Assembly: GCF_009796805.1 (NCBI RefSeq)
Contig: NZ_CP047029.1
Coordinates: 4,540,001-4,604,000, forward strand
Length of the DNA: 64,000 bases
Direction of reading: 5' to 3'
From: Algibacter sp. L1A34
Lineage (GTDB): Bacteria > Bacteroidota > Bacteroidia > Flavobacteriales > Flavobacteriaceae
The position numbers were made by a program, and so were the translations under genes. Of the stretch, positions 17,571-25,429 are shown piece after piece (position 1 is the stretch's first letter; each line of letters opens with the position of its first letter). A model generated the notes under the pieces. The model saw nothing but the letters and a program-made list of their open reading frames with translations, was not told the DNA's origin and did not search any database.

Positions 17571-19991
17571 CTATTCTTTTTTAAATCCGTAGAAAAGTCC
17601 GCCTAGCAATAATAACCCAAATAAAACAGAACTAGCAAGAGCAATGGTACTTCCTGTTTTTACAACATCTGGATCAAATTTAAATATAATTTCATGTTTA
17701 CCTGCAGGAACTTCTAAACCACGTAAGGTGTAATTTACTCGTATATGCTGCGTTTCTTCTCCATCGATAAATGTTTTCCAACCATTTCCATAATACACTT
17801 CAGAAAATACAGCAAAACCGTTATTTGCATTATTAGAGCTATACTTTAAATAATTAGGTTGCTGCTCTACAATTTTAATACTAGCCAAAGAATCAACAGT
17901 AAATTGTTTGCTTTCCGTTGGAATTAACACATCGCTTCTTTTAGCAAAAACAGCAATATGTTTATTATCTAAACTATCTAATGCTTTAATCTCTTCGTTT
18001 GCAGAATTAACCATTTTCAAATCATTAACAAACCAAGCCGCTCCATTTGCATCTCTATTTGTGTATGGAAATGTTTCTCCTTTTTCACCTTGAGCAATAA
18101 TATATTTCGTGTTAAACATATTTAGCACATTCATATTGTTCTTCGAAATATAAAAATCGAAAACTTCTCGATACCGTTTTAATTCAGCAGCATTATAACC
18201 ATTCATAGAATTATGAAAATAGGATGGTTTTGATGGCCCCGAAACTAAATCGTAGACACGATAATAACTTTTATCTTGTAAAATAGCTTTATCGACAGCA
18301 TTTGCCTCAAAAGGTTTATTCATTTTAATTGATGATACAAAATCGTCATTATTTACATACCGTTTATCAACCCCAACTAAATCGAACAATAAAAGCACAG
18401 CAAAGGCAACAACCAATAAATTTTCTTTTAGCTTACCTTTTAAATACGCGAAAATTAATCCAGCTGAAAGCAATACTAAAACTAAACTTCTTAAAGTGTC
18501 CGATGTAAAAACACTCTTTCTATCCTCTTTTAATGCATCCACAAATTCTGCTCCGTAATTCTGACGATAATAACCATCATTCATACCAACAAAATCAAAT
18601 AGGGACGATTTCAACATTAAAAACAAAAGAGCTAAACCGCCTGTAATTATTGTGGCATATTTTAACGCCTTTAGCTTTTCATCTTCCTTCTCATATTTAT
18701 TAAACAAGCGTACTAAACCAAAAACGCCTAAAACAGGAATACACAATTCTAATAAAACTTGTATCGAAGTTACCGCTCTAAACTTGTTGTAAAGTGGTAC
18801 ATAATCAATAAAAAAGTTAGTTAGAAAGCCTAAATTCTTTCCGTAAGACAACAATAAAGAAAATAATGTTCCACCAACAAGCCACCATTTTAAACGCCCT
18901 TTTACCAAAAACAAAGCGAATACAAATAGAAATAAAATAACCGCACCTACATAAGCTGGCGCTTCCACTATGGGTTGATCTCCCCAATATAATGGTGCAT
19001 GTTTAGCTTCTTCGGCAGCTTGTGTTGTTGTAGCTCCTAATTTTCTAAAAGCTTCATAAGTAGCTGAATCTTTTCCAACATTTTCACCATTACCACCACC
19101 CATAAACCGAGGAATAAACAGGTTAAATGTTTCAGCAAAACCATAACTAAACTGCGTGATATAATCTTTATCTAATCCGTTTGAAACTGCTTTTGGAGAA
19201 CCATCGGCATTAATCGTTAGTTCGGTTTTTCCTCTGGTACTTTCCTTTACATATTCATTTGTAGCCATAACGCTAGTTGCGTTTAAGGCAATAGAAAGAA
19301 TAACAGCTGCAAACAAAATACCTACGGATTTAAAAAAATGAGGTAATGCTTGTTTATTATAAGCATCTACTAAATAAGCGAGTCCCAAAATAAGCACCAA
19401 CAGCATTAAATAATAAGTCATTTGAAAATGATTCGACACAATTTCTAAACCCATTGCCAATACCGTAAGCAAAAAACCTGCTATATATTTCCTCCTAAAC
19501 GTGAGTATAATACCGCTTAGTACCAAAGGCATGTATGCTATAGCATGTGCTTTACTATTGTGCCCAACTCCCAAAATAATGATTAAATAAGTTGAAAACC
19601 CAAAGGCTATAGCTCCAAGCACAGCGAGCTTAAAATCGACTTTTAGTACTAATAACAAAACGTAAAAACCTAATAAATAAAGAAATAAATAATCAGCTGG
19701 GCGAGGTAAAAAGCGCAGTGCCAAATCTATTTTTTTAATGTAATTATGTGGGTATTTGGCTCCCAATTGGTACGTTGGCATACCAGCAAAGGCTCCGTTT
19801 GTCCAATAGGTTTCTTCTCCAGTTTGTGCTTTAAAATCTTTTTGTTGCTTGCTCATGCCAATAAACTGAACAATATCACTTTGATAGATTTCTTTACCTT
19901 GTAAAACAGGGCTAAAATAGGCCAATGATAATATTACAAACCCTAAAAGAACTAAGATATGTGGAAGTATGCGTTTAATTGTAAATTGCAT
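17571..19991 (-). CDS. YfhO-family membrane protein
   Basis: An 806-residue protein with an N-terminal helix, then a dozen hydrophobic segments to about residue 560, a soluble C-terminal region (~570-770), and a last helix (TIALASSVLFGLLLLGGLFYGF). It matches the YfhO family, GT-C-like membrane proteins linked to glycosylation of envelope polymers in Firmicutes. Motifs include SDIVQFIGMSKQQKDF and NGAFAGMPTYQ, the Asp being the candidate catalytic site of the GT-C first loop. It is upstream of the GT4 gene by 32 bp, so it may transfer sugars outside the membrane. Confidence 0.85.
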   Translation of the reverse strand: MQFTIKRILPHILVLLGFVILSLAYFSPVLQGKEIYQSDIVQFIGMSKQQKDFKAQTGEETYWTNGAFAGMPTYQLGAKYPHNYIKKIDLALRFLPRPADYLFLYLLGFYVLLLVLKVDFKLAVLGAIAFGFSTYLIIILGVGHNSKAHAIAYMPLVLSGIILTFRRKYIAGFLLTVLAMGLEIVSNHFQMTYYLMLLVLILGLAYLVDAYNKQALPHFFKSVGILFAAVILSIALNATSVMATNEYVKESTRGKTELTINADGSPKAVSNGLDKDYITQFSYGFAETFNLFIPRFMGGGNGENVGKDSATYEAFRKLGATTTQAAEEAKHAPLYWGDQPIVEAPAYVGAVILFLFVFALFLVKGRLKWWLVGGTLFSLLLSYGKNLGFLTNFFIDYVPLYNKFRAVTSIQVLLELCIPVLGVFGLVRLFNKYEKEDEKLKALKYATIITGGLALLFLMLKSSLFDFVGMNDGYYRQNYGAEFVDALKEDRKSVFTSDTLRSLVLVLLSAGLIFAYLKGKLKENLLVVAFAVLLLFDLVGVDKRYVNNDDFVSSIKMNKPFEANAVDKAILQDKSYYRVYDLVSGPSKPSYFHNSMNGYNAAELKRYREVFDFYISKNNMNVLNMFNTKYIIAQGEKGETFPYTNRDANGAAWFVNDLKMVNSANEEIKALDSLDNKHIAVFAKRSDVLIPTESKQFTVDSLASIKIVEQQPNYLKYSSNNANNGFAVFSEVYYGNGWKTFIDGEETQHIRVNYTLRGLEVPAGKHEIIFKFDPDVVKTGSTIALASSVLFGLLLLGGLFYGFKKE

Positions 19992-20105
19992 GAAAGTATT
20001 TTATAACAATGAATGTGAAAATTAGTTATTATTTTCTTAGCATCGAAGTTTATCTTTTATTTTAAAAAATTAACGCTTTCGCGGAAATAAAAAAAAGAAT
20101 TCACC

Positions 20106-20357
20106 TTAATCGACTTCTTCATAATCCACGTAATCACCAACATCTTTATTGGATGTTTTTATATTCGGAATTTTATCAATAGTAACCTTCCCTTCCTCTT
20201 TAACAGGCTCTTGCTGCTTCTTTTGAAACTGACCACCAAATCGCTCTTCAGCTTTTTTTACGGCAAACTTCATCAAAAAAGGCGCAAATATTCTTGAAAG
20301 CACTTTGAATAAATAATAAACTAAAACAATTATAAATATGGTTCTTAATAAACCCAT
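20106..20357 (-). CDS. DUF4834 family small membrane protein
   Basis: An 83-residue protein with one N-terminal hydrophobic helix (residues 3-22) and a charged cytoplasmic tail ending in VGDYVDYEEVD, the hallmark of DUF4834 in Flavobacteriia. Function unknown. It precedes yfhO-like by 114 bp on the same strand and may belong to that operon. A -7 box (TATTTTTG on the minus strand, 20386-20393) gives a leader of about 22 nt. Confidence 0.8.
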   Translation of the reverse strand: MGLLRTIFIIVLVYYLFKVLSRIFAPFLMKFAVKKAEERFGGQFQKKQQEPVKEEGKVTIDKIPNIKTSNKDVGDYVDYEEVD

Positions 20358-20385
20358 AACTGAAACTTTTGATTAAAACTAACAA

Positions 20386-20393
20386 CAAAAATA
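20386..20393 (-). promoter_or_regulatory. -7 promoter box of the DUF4834/YfhO unit
   Basis: TATTTTTG on the minus strand, 29 bp upstream of the ATG at 20357. Confidence 0.55.
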
Positions 20394-20447
20394 CAATTCT
20401 ATACGTTTAAAAAACATTGAAAAATGATAAAAAATATATAAAATATC

Positions 20448-20455
20448 TATATTTG
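20448..20455 (+). promoter_or_regulatory. -7 promoter box of the outer-membrane protein gene
   Basis: TATATTTG, a full consensus match, 72 bp upstream of the ATG at 20527. It is divergent from the box at 20386. Confidence 0.5.
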
Positions 20456-20526
20456 ACAACCCTTTATCATTAGCACATTAAAATATAAAATCCACGCACA
20501 CTAAGAATGCGTTAAAAATTTCAAAT

Positions 20527-21534
20527 ATGAAAGCCATCAAATCGATTTTAATTATCCTACTAAGTTTTGTTTCAACTCAAGCTTTTTGCCAATATACCGA
20601 TGTTATAAATTCTAATCGACCAGGCGTTTCGCGAAGTGCCTTTTCTGTAGGAACAAACGTAGCGCAATTTGAAGTTGGCCCATACATTATTGAAGAAGAA
20701 CGTACGCCGGCAATTGGTTATAAAGTTTCAGGTTTTGGAGCAGATTTTGCTATACGTTACGGATTATTATGGGAACCATTGGAACTTAATTTTGAAGGAA
20801 ACTATCAAAGTGATAACAAATCTTTTTCGACAGATTTATCTAATAAAGACCGACGTTCAAATTTTAAATACCTAACACTTGGTGCCAAATATTTAGTATA
20901 TGATCCTTATAAAAATGCTGAAGAAGACAAGCCTAATTTATTCAGTTGGAAAGCTAACCACAGATTTAAATGGAAGTCTTTAATTCCTGCAATAGCGGTT
21001 TATGCTGGTGCAAATTTCGATACGCCAGACAATCCTTATACAGCCGATGCCATAGAAGGAGTTAGCCCTAAAGTGATGATTGCTACCCAAAATAATTTTT
21101 CTGGAGGTTGGGTTTTTGTAATGAATTTAATTAAAGATCGTATTGGCACAGAGCAATCGGACTTTCAATATATATTAACCTTAACACATTCTTTTAGTCC
21201 GCAGTGGGTTGTTTTTGGAGAAACTCAAGCTATTAAAAGTGATTATTATGCCGATAATTTGTTTAGATTTGGTGGCGCTTATTTGTGGGGCAAAGATTTT
21301 CAATTAGATACAGCATTAACCTTTAATACTAAAGACACACCATCCGTTTTTAGTGTGAATTTTGGGATGTCTTACCGATTAGATTTTCATAAAGACAAAG
21401 AAATGGACAATGGCACATCCGTTGAAGATTCCATGAAACGAAAAGGAAGTAAGAAGAAGAAAAAGAGTGGTAAAAAAAGTACTAAAGAAGAAACAAAAAA
21501 ACAAAAACGTGACGCTATAGATTTTGAAGATTAA
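20527..21534 (+). CDS. Outer-membrane beta-barrel protein, 'transporter' (phenol MetA-like)
   Basis: A 335-residue exported protein: signal peptide MKAIKSILIILLSFVSTQAFCQ, then an all-beta domain (residues ~25-290) with alternating aromatic strands and an NRPGVSRSAFSVG opening, typical of the 'putative MetA-pathway phenol degradation/transporter' beta-barrel family. After a last strand (SVNFGMSYRLDF) comes a 40-residue tail with long lysine runs (KKKKSGKKSTKEE). Transport function is only by family name. The tail is unusual for an outer-membrane barrel and would face the periplasm. It is followed 25 bp later by the GNAT-like gene on the same strand. Confidence 0.75.
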   Translation: MKAIKSILIILLSFVSTQAFCQYTDVINSNRPGVSRSAFSVGTNVAQFEVGPYIIEEERTPAIGYKVSGFGADFAIRYGLLWEPLELNFEGNYQSDNKSFSTDLSNKDRRSNFKYLTLGAKYLVYDPYKNAEEDKPNLFSWKANHRFKWKSLIPAIAVYAGANFDTPDNPYTADAIEGVSPKVMIATQNNFSGGWVFVMNLIKDRIGTEQSDFQYILTLTHSFSPQWVVFGETQAIKSDYYADNLFRFGGAYLWGKDFQLDTALTFNTKDTPSVFSVNFGMSYRLDFHKDKEMDNGTSVEDSMKRKGSKKKKKSGKKSTKEETKKQKRDAIDFED

Positions 21535-21559
21535 TCGGAGAAATTTAGTATAAAAGCAT

Positions 21560-22678
21560 ATGATTACACTAAAAGAAGTAAAAACTAAAAAAGATCTAAA
21601 AGCATTTGTAAAATTCCCTTTTACATTGTACAAAGATTGTGAATACTGGACACCTCCGATAATTAGTCAGGAAGTAAAAACATTTGATAAAAATGAAAAT
21701 CCTGTTTTCAAAGATGCCGAAGCTCAGTTATTCTTAGCATACAAAAACAATAATATTGTTGGACGAATAGCTGCAATTACTAACAATTTAGAAATAGAAG
21801 ATCAAAACATAAAAAAAATGCGTTTTGGTTGGTTCGATTTTATTGACGATTTAGAGGTTTCTAAGATTTTACTTAACAAGGTTTCTGAAATAGGAAAAAG
21901 TAAAAATTTAGAATATACTGAAGGTCCTGTCGGATTCTCTAATTTAGATAAAGTAGGTGTTATGACAGAAGGCTTTGAGAGCATCGCTCCTATGGTTACC
22001 TGGTATAATCATGCCTATTATGTAAAACATTACGAAGCTGCCGGTTTTGAGATAGAAAAATCTTATTCTGAAAGTCGTTTCCCCTTTGAAAACGTTAAGC
22101 CAGAATTCTTTAAAAAAGCACAAGAACTTATAAAAAGACGTTATCAACTAAAAGCTTTAAAGTTCACTAAAACGAGTGAAGTAATGCCTTATGTTGATAA
22201 AATGTTCGATTTATTTAACGAAAGCTACGCTTCATTATCATCGTTTGTTGCGATAAATGATATTCAAAAAGCATATTTTAAGAAGAAATTTATAAGTTTT
22301 GTTAATCCAGAATATATCAAATTTGTAGTTGATAAAGATGATAAACTAGTTGGTTTTGCCATTGTAATGCCAGCCTTTGCAAAAGCTTTAAAAAAGATGA
22401 ATGGTAAACTTTTTCCTTTTGGTTTCCGCCATATTTTGAATGCCAAAAAGAATAGTAAAGATGTTATTTTCTATTTAATAGGAATTCATCCAGACTACCA
22501 AAACAAAGGTGTACATGCCGTAATTTTTAACGAATATTACGAAACGTTTAAAGAAAAGGGTATTGAGACTTGTTTTAGAACGCCAGAATTAGAAGATAAT
22601 CATGCCATCCACCAAATATGGAAGCATTTTGATCCTGTGGTTTACAAACGAAGAAAAACGTATAAAAAGCTACTTTAA
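21560..22678 (+). CDS. GNAT-fold acetyltransferase-like protein
   Basis: A 372-residue cytoplasmic protein found widely in Bacteroidota and usually annotated as a hypothetical protein or N-acetyltransferase. The C-terminal GNAT part shows IGIHPDYQNKGVHAVIFNEYYETFKEKG (acetyl-CoA-binding region) followed by TPELEDNHAIHQIWKHF. The N-terminal half (VKTKKDLKAFVKFPFTLYKDCEYWTPP) is a second, degenerate GNAT-like unit. Substrate unknown. It follows the outer-membrane protein gene by 25 bp and ends at a strong bidirectional terminator. Confidence 0.75.
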   Translation: MITLKEVKTKKDLKAFVKFPFTLYKDCEYWTPPIISQEVKTFDKNENPVFKDAEAQLFLAYKNNNIVGRIAAITNNLEIEDQNIKKMRFGWFDFIDDLEVSKILLNKVSEIGKSKNLEYTEGPVGFSNLDKVGVMTEGFESIAPMVTWYNHAYYVKHYEAAGFEIEKSYSESRFPFENVKPEFFKKAQELIKRRYQLKALKFTKTSEVMPYVDKMFDLFNESYASLSSFVAINDIQKAYFKKKFISFVNPEYIKFVVDKDDKLVGFAIVMPAFAKALKKMNGKLFPFGFRHILNAKKNSKDVIFYLIGIHPDYQNKGVHAVIFNEYYETFKEKGIETCFRTPELEDNHAIHQIWKHFDPVVYKRRKTYKKLL

Positions 22679-22696
22679 AACTTTAGTTATAAAAAT

Positions 22697-22734
22697 AAAA
22701 AAACCGATTCAATTAAAATTGAATCGGTTTTTTT
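22697..22734. terminator. Bidirectional intrinsic terminator
   Basis: Long perfect stem aaaccgattcaatt/aattgaatcggttt with an A-tract before and a T-tract after, between the convergent GNAT-like gene and the oxoamine synthase gene. Confidence 0.9.
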
Positions 22735-22751
22735 AATATATTTTATTGTAA

Positions 22752-24011
22752 TTATTCGCCCATTGCTGCCATAACAGAAGCAGATAAACGTTTGTACGTT
22801 CCATTTTCTAAACGCTCTCTAATAGCATCAAATGCATTTAAAGTCTCAGTTACATCTTCCAAAGTATGTGTTGCCGTAGGAATTAATCTTAATAAAATTA
22901 GTCCTTTTGGAATTACAGGATACACTACTATAGAACAGAAAACACCATAGTTTTCACGTAAATCCTTAACTAAAGCCATGGCTTCTGGAATACTTCCTTT
23001 TAGATATACTGGCGTTACACAACTTTGCGTTGTACCGATATCGAAACCTCTTGCTTTTAAACCAGATTGTAATGCATTTACATTTTCCCAAAGTTTAGCT
23101 TTAAGTTCTGGCATTGTTTTAAGCATATCTAAACGCTTAAGAGCTCCAGCTACTAATTGCATTTGCAAAGATTTTGCAAACATTTGAGAACGTAAATTAT
23201 ATTTTAAATAATCGATTATTTCTTTATCACCGGCAATAAAAGCACCTGTACTAGCTAAAGATTTAGCAAATGTTGCAAAATATACATCAATATCATCTTG
23301 CACACCTTGTTCTTCACCTGTTCCTGCTCCTGTTTTCCCTAAAGTTCCAAAACCATGAGCATCATCAACAAATAATCTGAAATTAAATTTCTTTTTAAGA
23401 GCTACAATTTCTTTTAAACGACCTTGTTCACCACGCATTCCAAAAACACCTTCAGAAATCACTAAAATTCCTCCGCCTGTTTGTTCTGCCATTTTAGTAG
23501 CACGCTCTAAATTTTTCTCTAAACTAGCTACATCATTATGTTTATATGTAAAACGTTTCCCCATGTGTAAACGTACACCATCAATAATACAAGCGTGAGC
23601 ATCAACATCATAAACAATAATATCATGTTTAGACACTAAAGCATCGATAGTAGATACCATACCTTGATATCCAAAGTTTAATAAATATGCTGCTTCTTTA
23701 CTTACAAAAGATGCCAATTCATTTTGAAGTTTTTCGTGTAAATCAGTGTGGCCAGACATCATTCTAGCTCCCATTGGATAAGCAGAACCGTATTGTGCAG
23801 CTGCCTCAGCATCTACTTTACGTACTTCTGGGTGATTGGCTAAACCTAAGTAGTCATTAATACTCCAAGTGATTACGTCTTTTCCTTGAAACTTCATTCT
23901 ATTAGAAATTTCACCTTCCAATTTTGGAAACACAAAATAACCTTCAGCCTGAGACGCCCACTTTCCTAGTGGTCCTTTGTCTTTATAAATCTTTTCAAAT
24001 AAATCCTTCAT
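22752..24011 (-). CDS. Alpha-oxoamine synthase, probable cysteate:acyl transferase (capnine synthesis) or SPT-like
   Basis: A 419-residue PLP enzyme of the AOS family (KBL, BioF, SPT, HemA). Seen: SINDYLGLANHPEV, the PLP-stacking YQGMVSTIDALV region, DDAHGFGTLGKTGAGTGEE with the PLP-binding Asp and His, and the Schiff-base lysine in TFAKSLASTGAF (about K247). The family condenses an amino acid with an acyl thioester. In Flavobacterium johnsoniae an enzyme of this family makes capnine from cysteate; the next gene is cysteine-synthase-like, which could supply cysteate. Glycine acetyltransferase (KBL) and serine palmitoyltransferase are the alternatives and are not excluded. Confidence 0.85.
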   Translation of the reverse strand: MKDLFEKIYKDKGPLGKWASQAEGYFVFPKLEGEISNRMKFQGKDVITWSINDYLGLANHPEVRKVDAEAAAQYGSAYPMGARMMSGHTDLHEKLQNELASFVSKEAAYLLNFGYQGMVSTIDALVSKHDIIVYDVDAHACIIDGVRLHMGKRFTYKHNDVASLEKNLERATKMAEQTGGGILVISEGVFGMRGEQGRLKEIVALKKKFNFRLFVDDAHGFGTLGKTGAGTGEEQGVQDDIDVYFATFAKSLASTGAFIAGDKEIIDYLKYNLRSQMFAKSLQMQLVAGALKRLDMLKTMPELKAKLWENVNALQSGLKARGFDIGTTQSCVTPVYLKGSIPEAMALVKDLRENYGVFCSIVVYPVIPKGLILLRLIPTATHTLEDVTETLNAFDAIRERLENGTYKRLSASVMAAMGE

Positions 24012-24142
24012 CTATTATAAATTGGTATTGCTATTAAACTTGAGATATAACTCCAACTAGAATAAAACTGCTTTTTAGGAACACAAACAATATAAGTTGC
24101 TTATGAAAGAATAAAGAATGCTTTTGTTTTAGTTAGTAGCTG

Positions 24143-24150
24143 CAAAATTA
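24143..24150 (-). promoter_or_regulatory. -7 promoter box of the alpha-oxoamine synthase gene
   Basis: TAATTTTG on the minus strand, 132 bp upstream of the ATG at 24011, giving a leader of about 125 nt. It lies downstream of the terminator at 24246, so this gene has its own promoter. Confidence 0.5.
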
Positions 24151-24245
24151 AATATTTATATGCATTGAACATAATTTTTTACCATGCATTTACGAAATAT
24201 AGACAATAAAGTTAAAAAAATCATCTATATCGATTTTTCGAAGCA

Positions 24246-24285
24246 TAAAAAAAGTCCATATTTCACAATTTAGTAAAATATGGAC
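24246..24285 (-). terminator. Intrinsic terminator of the cysteine-synthase-like gene
   Basis: Ten-base perfect stem (24254-24263 with 24276-24285) followed on the minus strand by a run of seven T. Confidence 0.85.
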
Positions 24286-24310
24286 ATATAATATGTTATA
24301 ATATTCTTAA

Positions 24311-25351
24311 TTATTTTATGTATTGTATGCTCTGCGCTGCTGCTTCATTTTGCGAATCGAAAAACCCTTGATCACTCATCCACTTATCGCTATACACTTT
24401 ACTCATATATCGAGAACCGTGATCCGGATAAATAACAACAATTTTATCTCCTTCTTTAAACTCGCCTTGCTCACCCAATTGCTTAATAGCCTGTGTAGCA
24501 GCTCCAGATGTATAACCTACAAACAAACCTTCTGTTCTAGCTATTTCTCTAGCAGTATGAGCACTTTCTTCATCGGTTACTTTTACAAATTCATCTATAA
24601 TATCGAAATCTGTAGCACCTGGTATTAAATTTTTACCTAAACCTTCTATTCGATAAGGATAAATTTCCTTTTCGTCGAATTCTCTAGTTTCGTGGTATTT
24701 TTTAAGTACCGAACCAAAAGCATCAACACCTATCACTTTTATGTTAGGATTTTGCTCTTTTAAGTATTTTGCTGTTCCGGAAATAGTTCCTCCTGTTCCA
24801 CTACAAGCGACTAAATGCGTTATTTCTCCTTCTGTTTGTTTCCAAATTTCCGGACCTGTAGAATTATAATGTGCATCAATATTTAATTGATTAAAATATT
24901 GATTAATGTAAACTGAACCTTTTAATTCTTCATGAATACGTTTTGCAACTTGATAGTAAGATCTTGGATCGTCTGCACTAACATGCGCTGGACAAACATA
25001 AACCTTAGCGCCCATGGTACGTAACATATCAATTTTATCTGGAGAAGACTTTGAACTTACCGCCAAAATACATTCGTATCCTTTAATGATACTTACCATC
25101 GCAATACTAAAACCGGTGTTTCCAGAGGTTGTTTCTACAATAGTATCGCCTGGTTTTAAAACACCTTCTTTCTCGGCTTGTTCTATAATGTAAAGTGCTA
25201 TTCTATCTTTTGATGATTGCCCTGGGTTAAAACATTCTACTTTAGCGTAAAAATCTCCTTCGAACTTAGAGGTTATTCTATTTAGCTTTACTAAAGGAGT
25301 ATTGCCAACTAACTCTAATACATTATCAAATACTTGATTTCTGTGTTTCAT
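24311..25351 (-). CDS. PLP-dependent cysteine synthase/CBS-core enzyme, candidate cysteate synthase
   Basis: A 346-residue fold-type II PLP enzyme. PLP lysine K48 lies in NPGQSSKDR, the substrate loop TSGNTG is at 75-80, and the phosphate-binding loop GTGGT at 185-189. The end ([17 protein letters not shown]) resembles the catalytic core of cystathionine beta-synthase without CBS domains. The plain reading is cysteine or cystathionine synthesis. Because its neighbour is an alpha-oxoamine synthase of the type that uses cysteate, formation of cysteate from a serine derivative and sulfite is a live alternative. It has its own promoter box (25407) and terminator. Confidence 0.85.
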   Translation of the reverse strand: MKHRNQVFDNVLELVGNTPLVKLNRITSKFEGDFYAKVECFNPGQSSKDRIALYIIEQAEKEGVLKPGDTIVETTSGNTGFSIAMVSIIKGYECILAVSSKSSPDKIDMLRTMGAKVYVCPAHVSADDPRSYYQVAKRIHEELKGSVYINQYFNQLNIDAHYNSTGPEIWKQTEGEITHLVACSGTGGTISGTAKYLKEQNPNIKVIGVDAFGSVLKKYHETREFDEKEIYPYRIEGLGKNLIPGATDFDIIDEFVKVTDEESAHTAREIARTEGLFVGYTSGAATQAIKQLGEQGEFKEGDKIVVIYPDHGSRYMSKVYSDKWMSDQGFFDSQNEAAAQSIQYIK

Positions 25352-25406
25352 AAATTCATTTTACAAGTTGCTCTAATTTTATAAATCAAAACTTCTCAAA
25401 ACTTGA

Positions 25407-25414
25407 CAAAAATA
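25407..25414 (-). promoter_or_regulatory. -7 promoter box of the cysteine-synthase-like gene
   Basis: TATTTTTG on the minus strand, 56 bp upstream of the ATG at 25351. Confidence 0.5.
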
Positions 25415-25429
25415 AGACATTTTTTTTTA

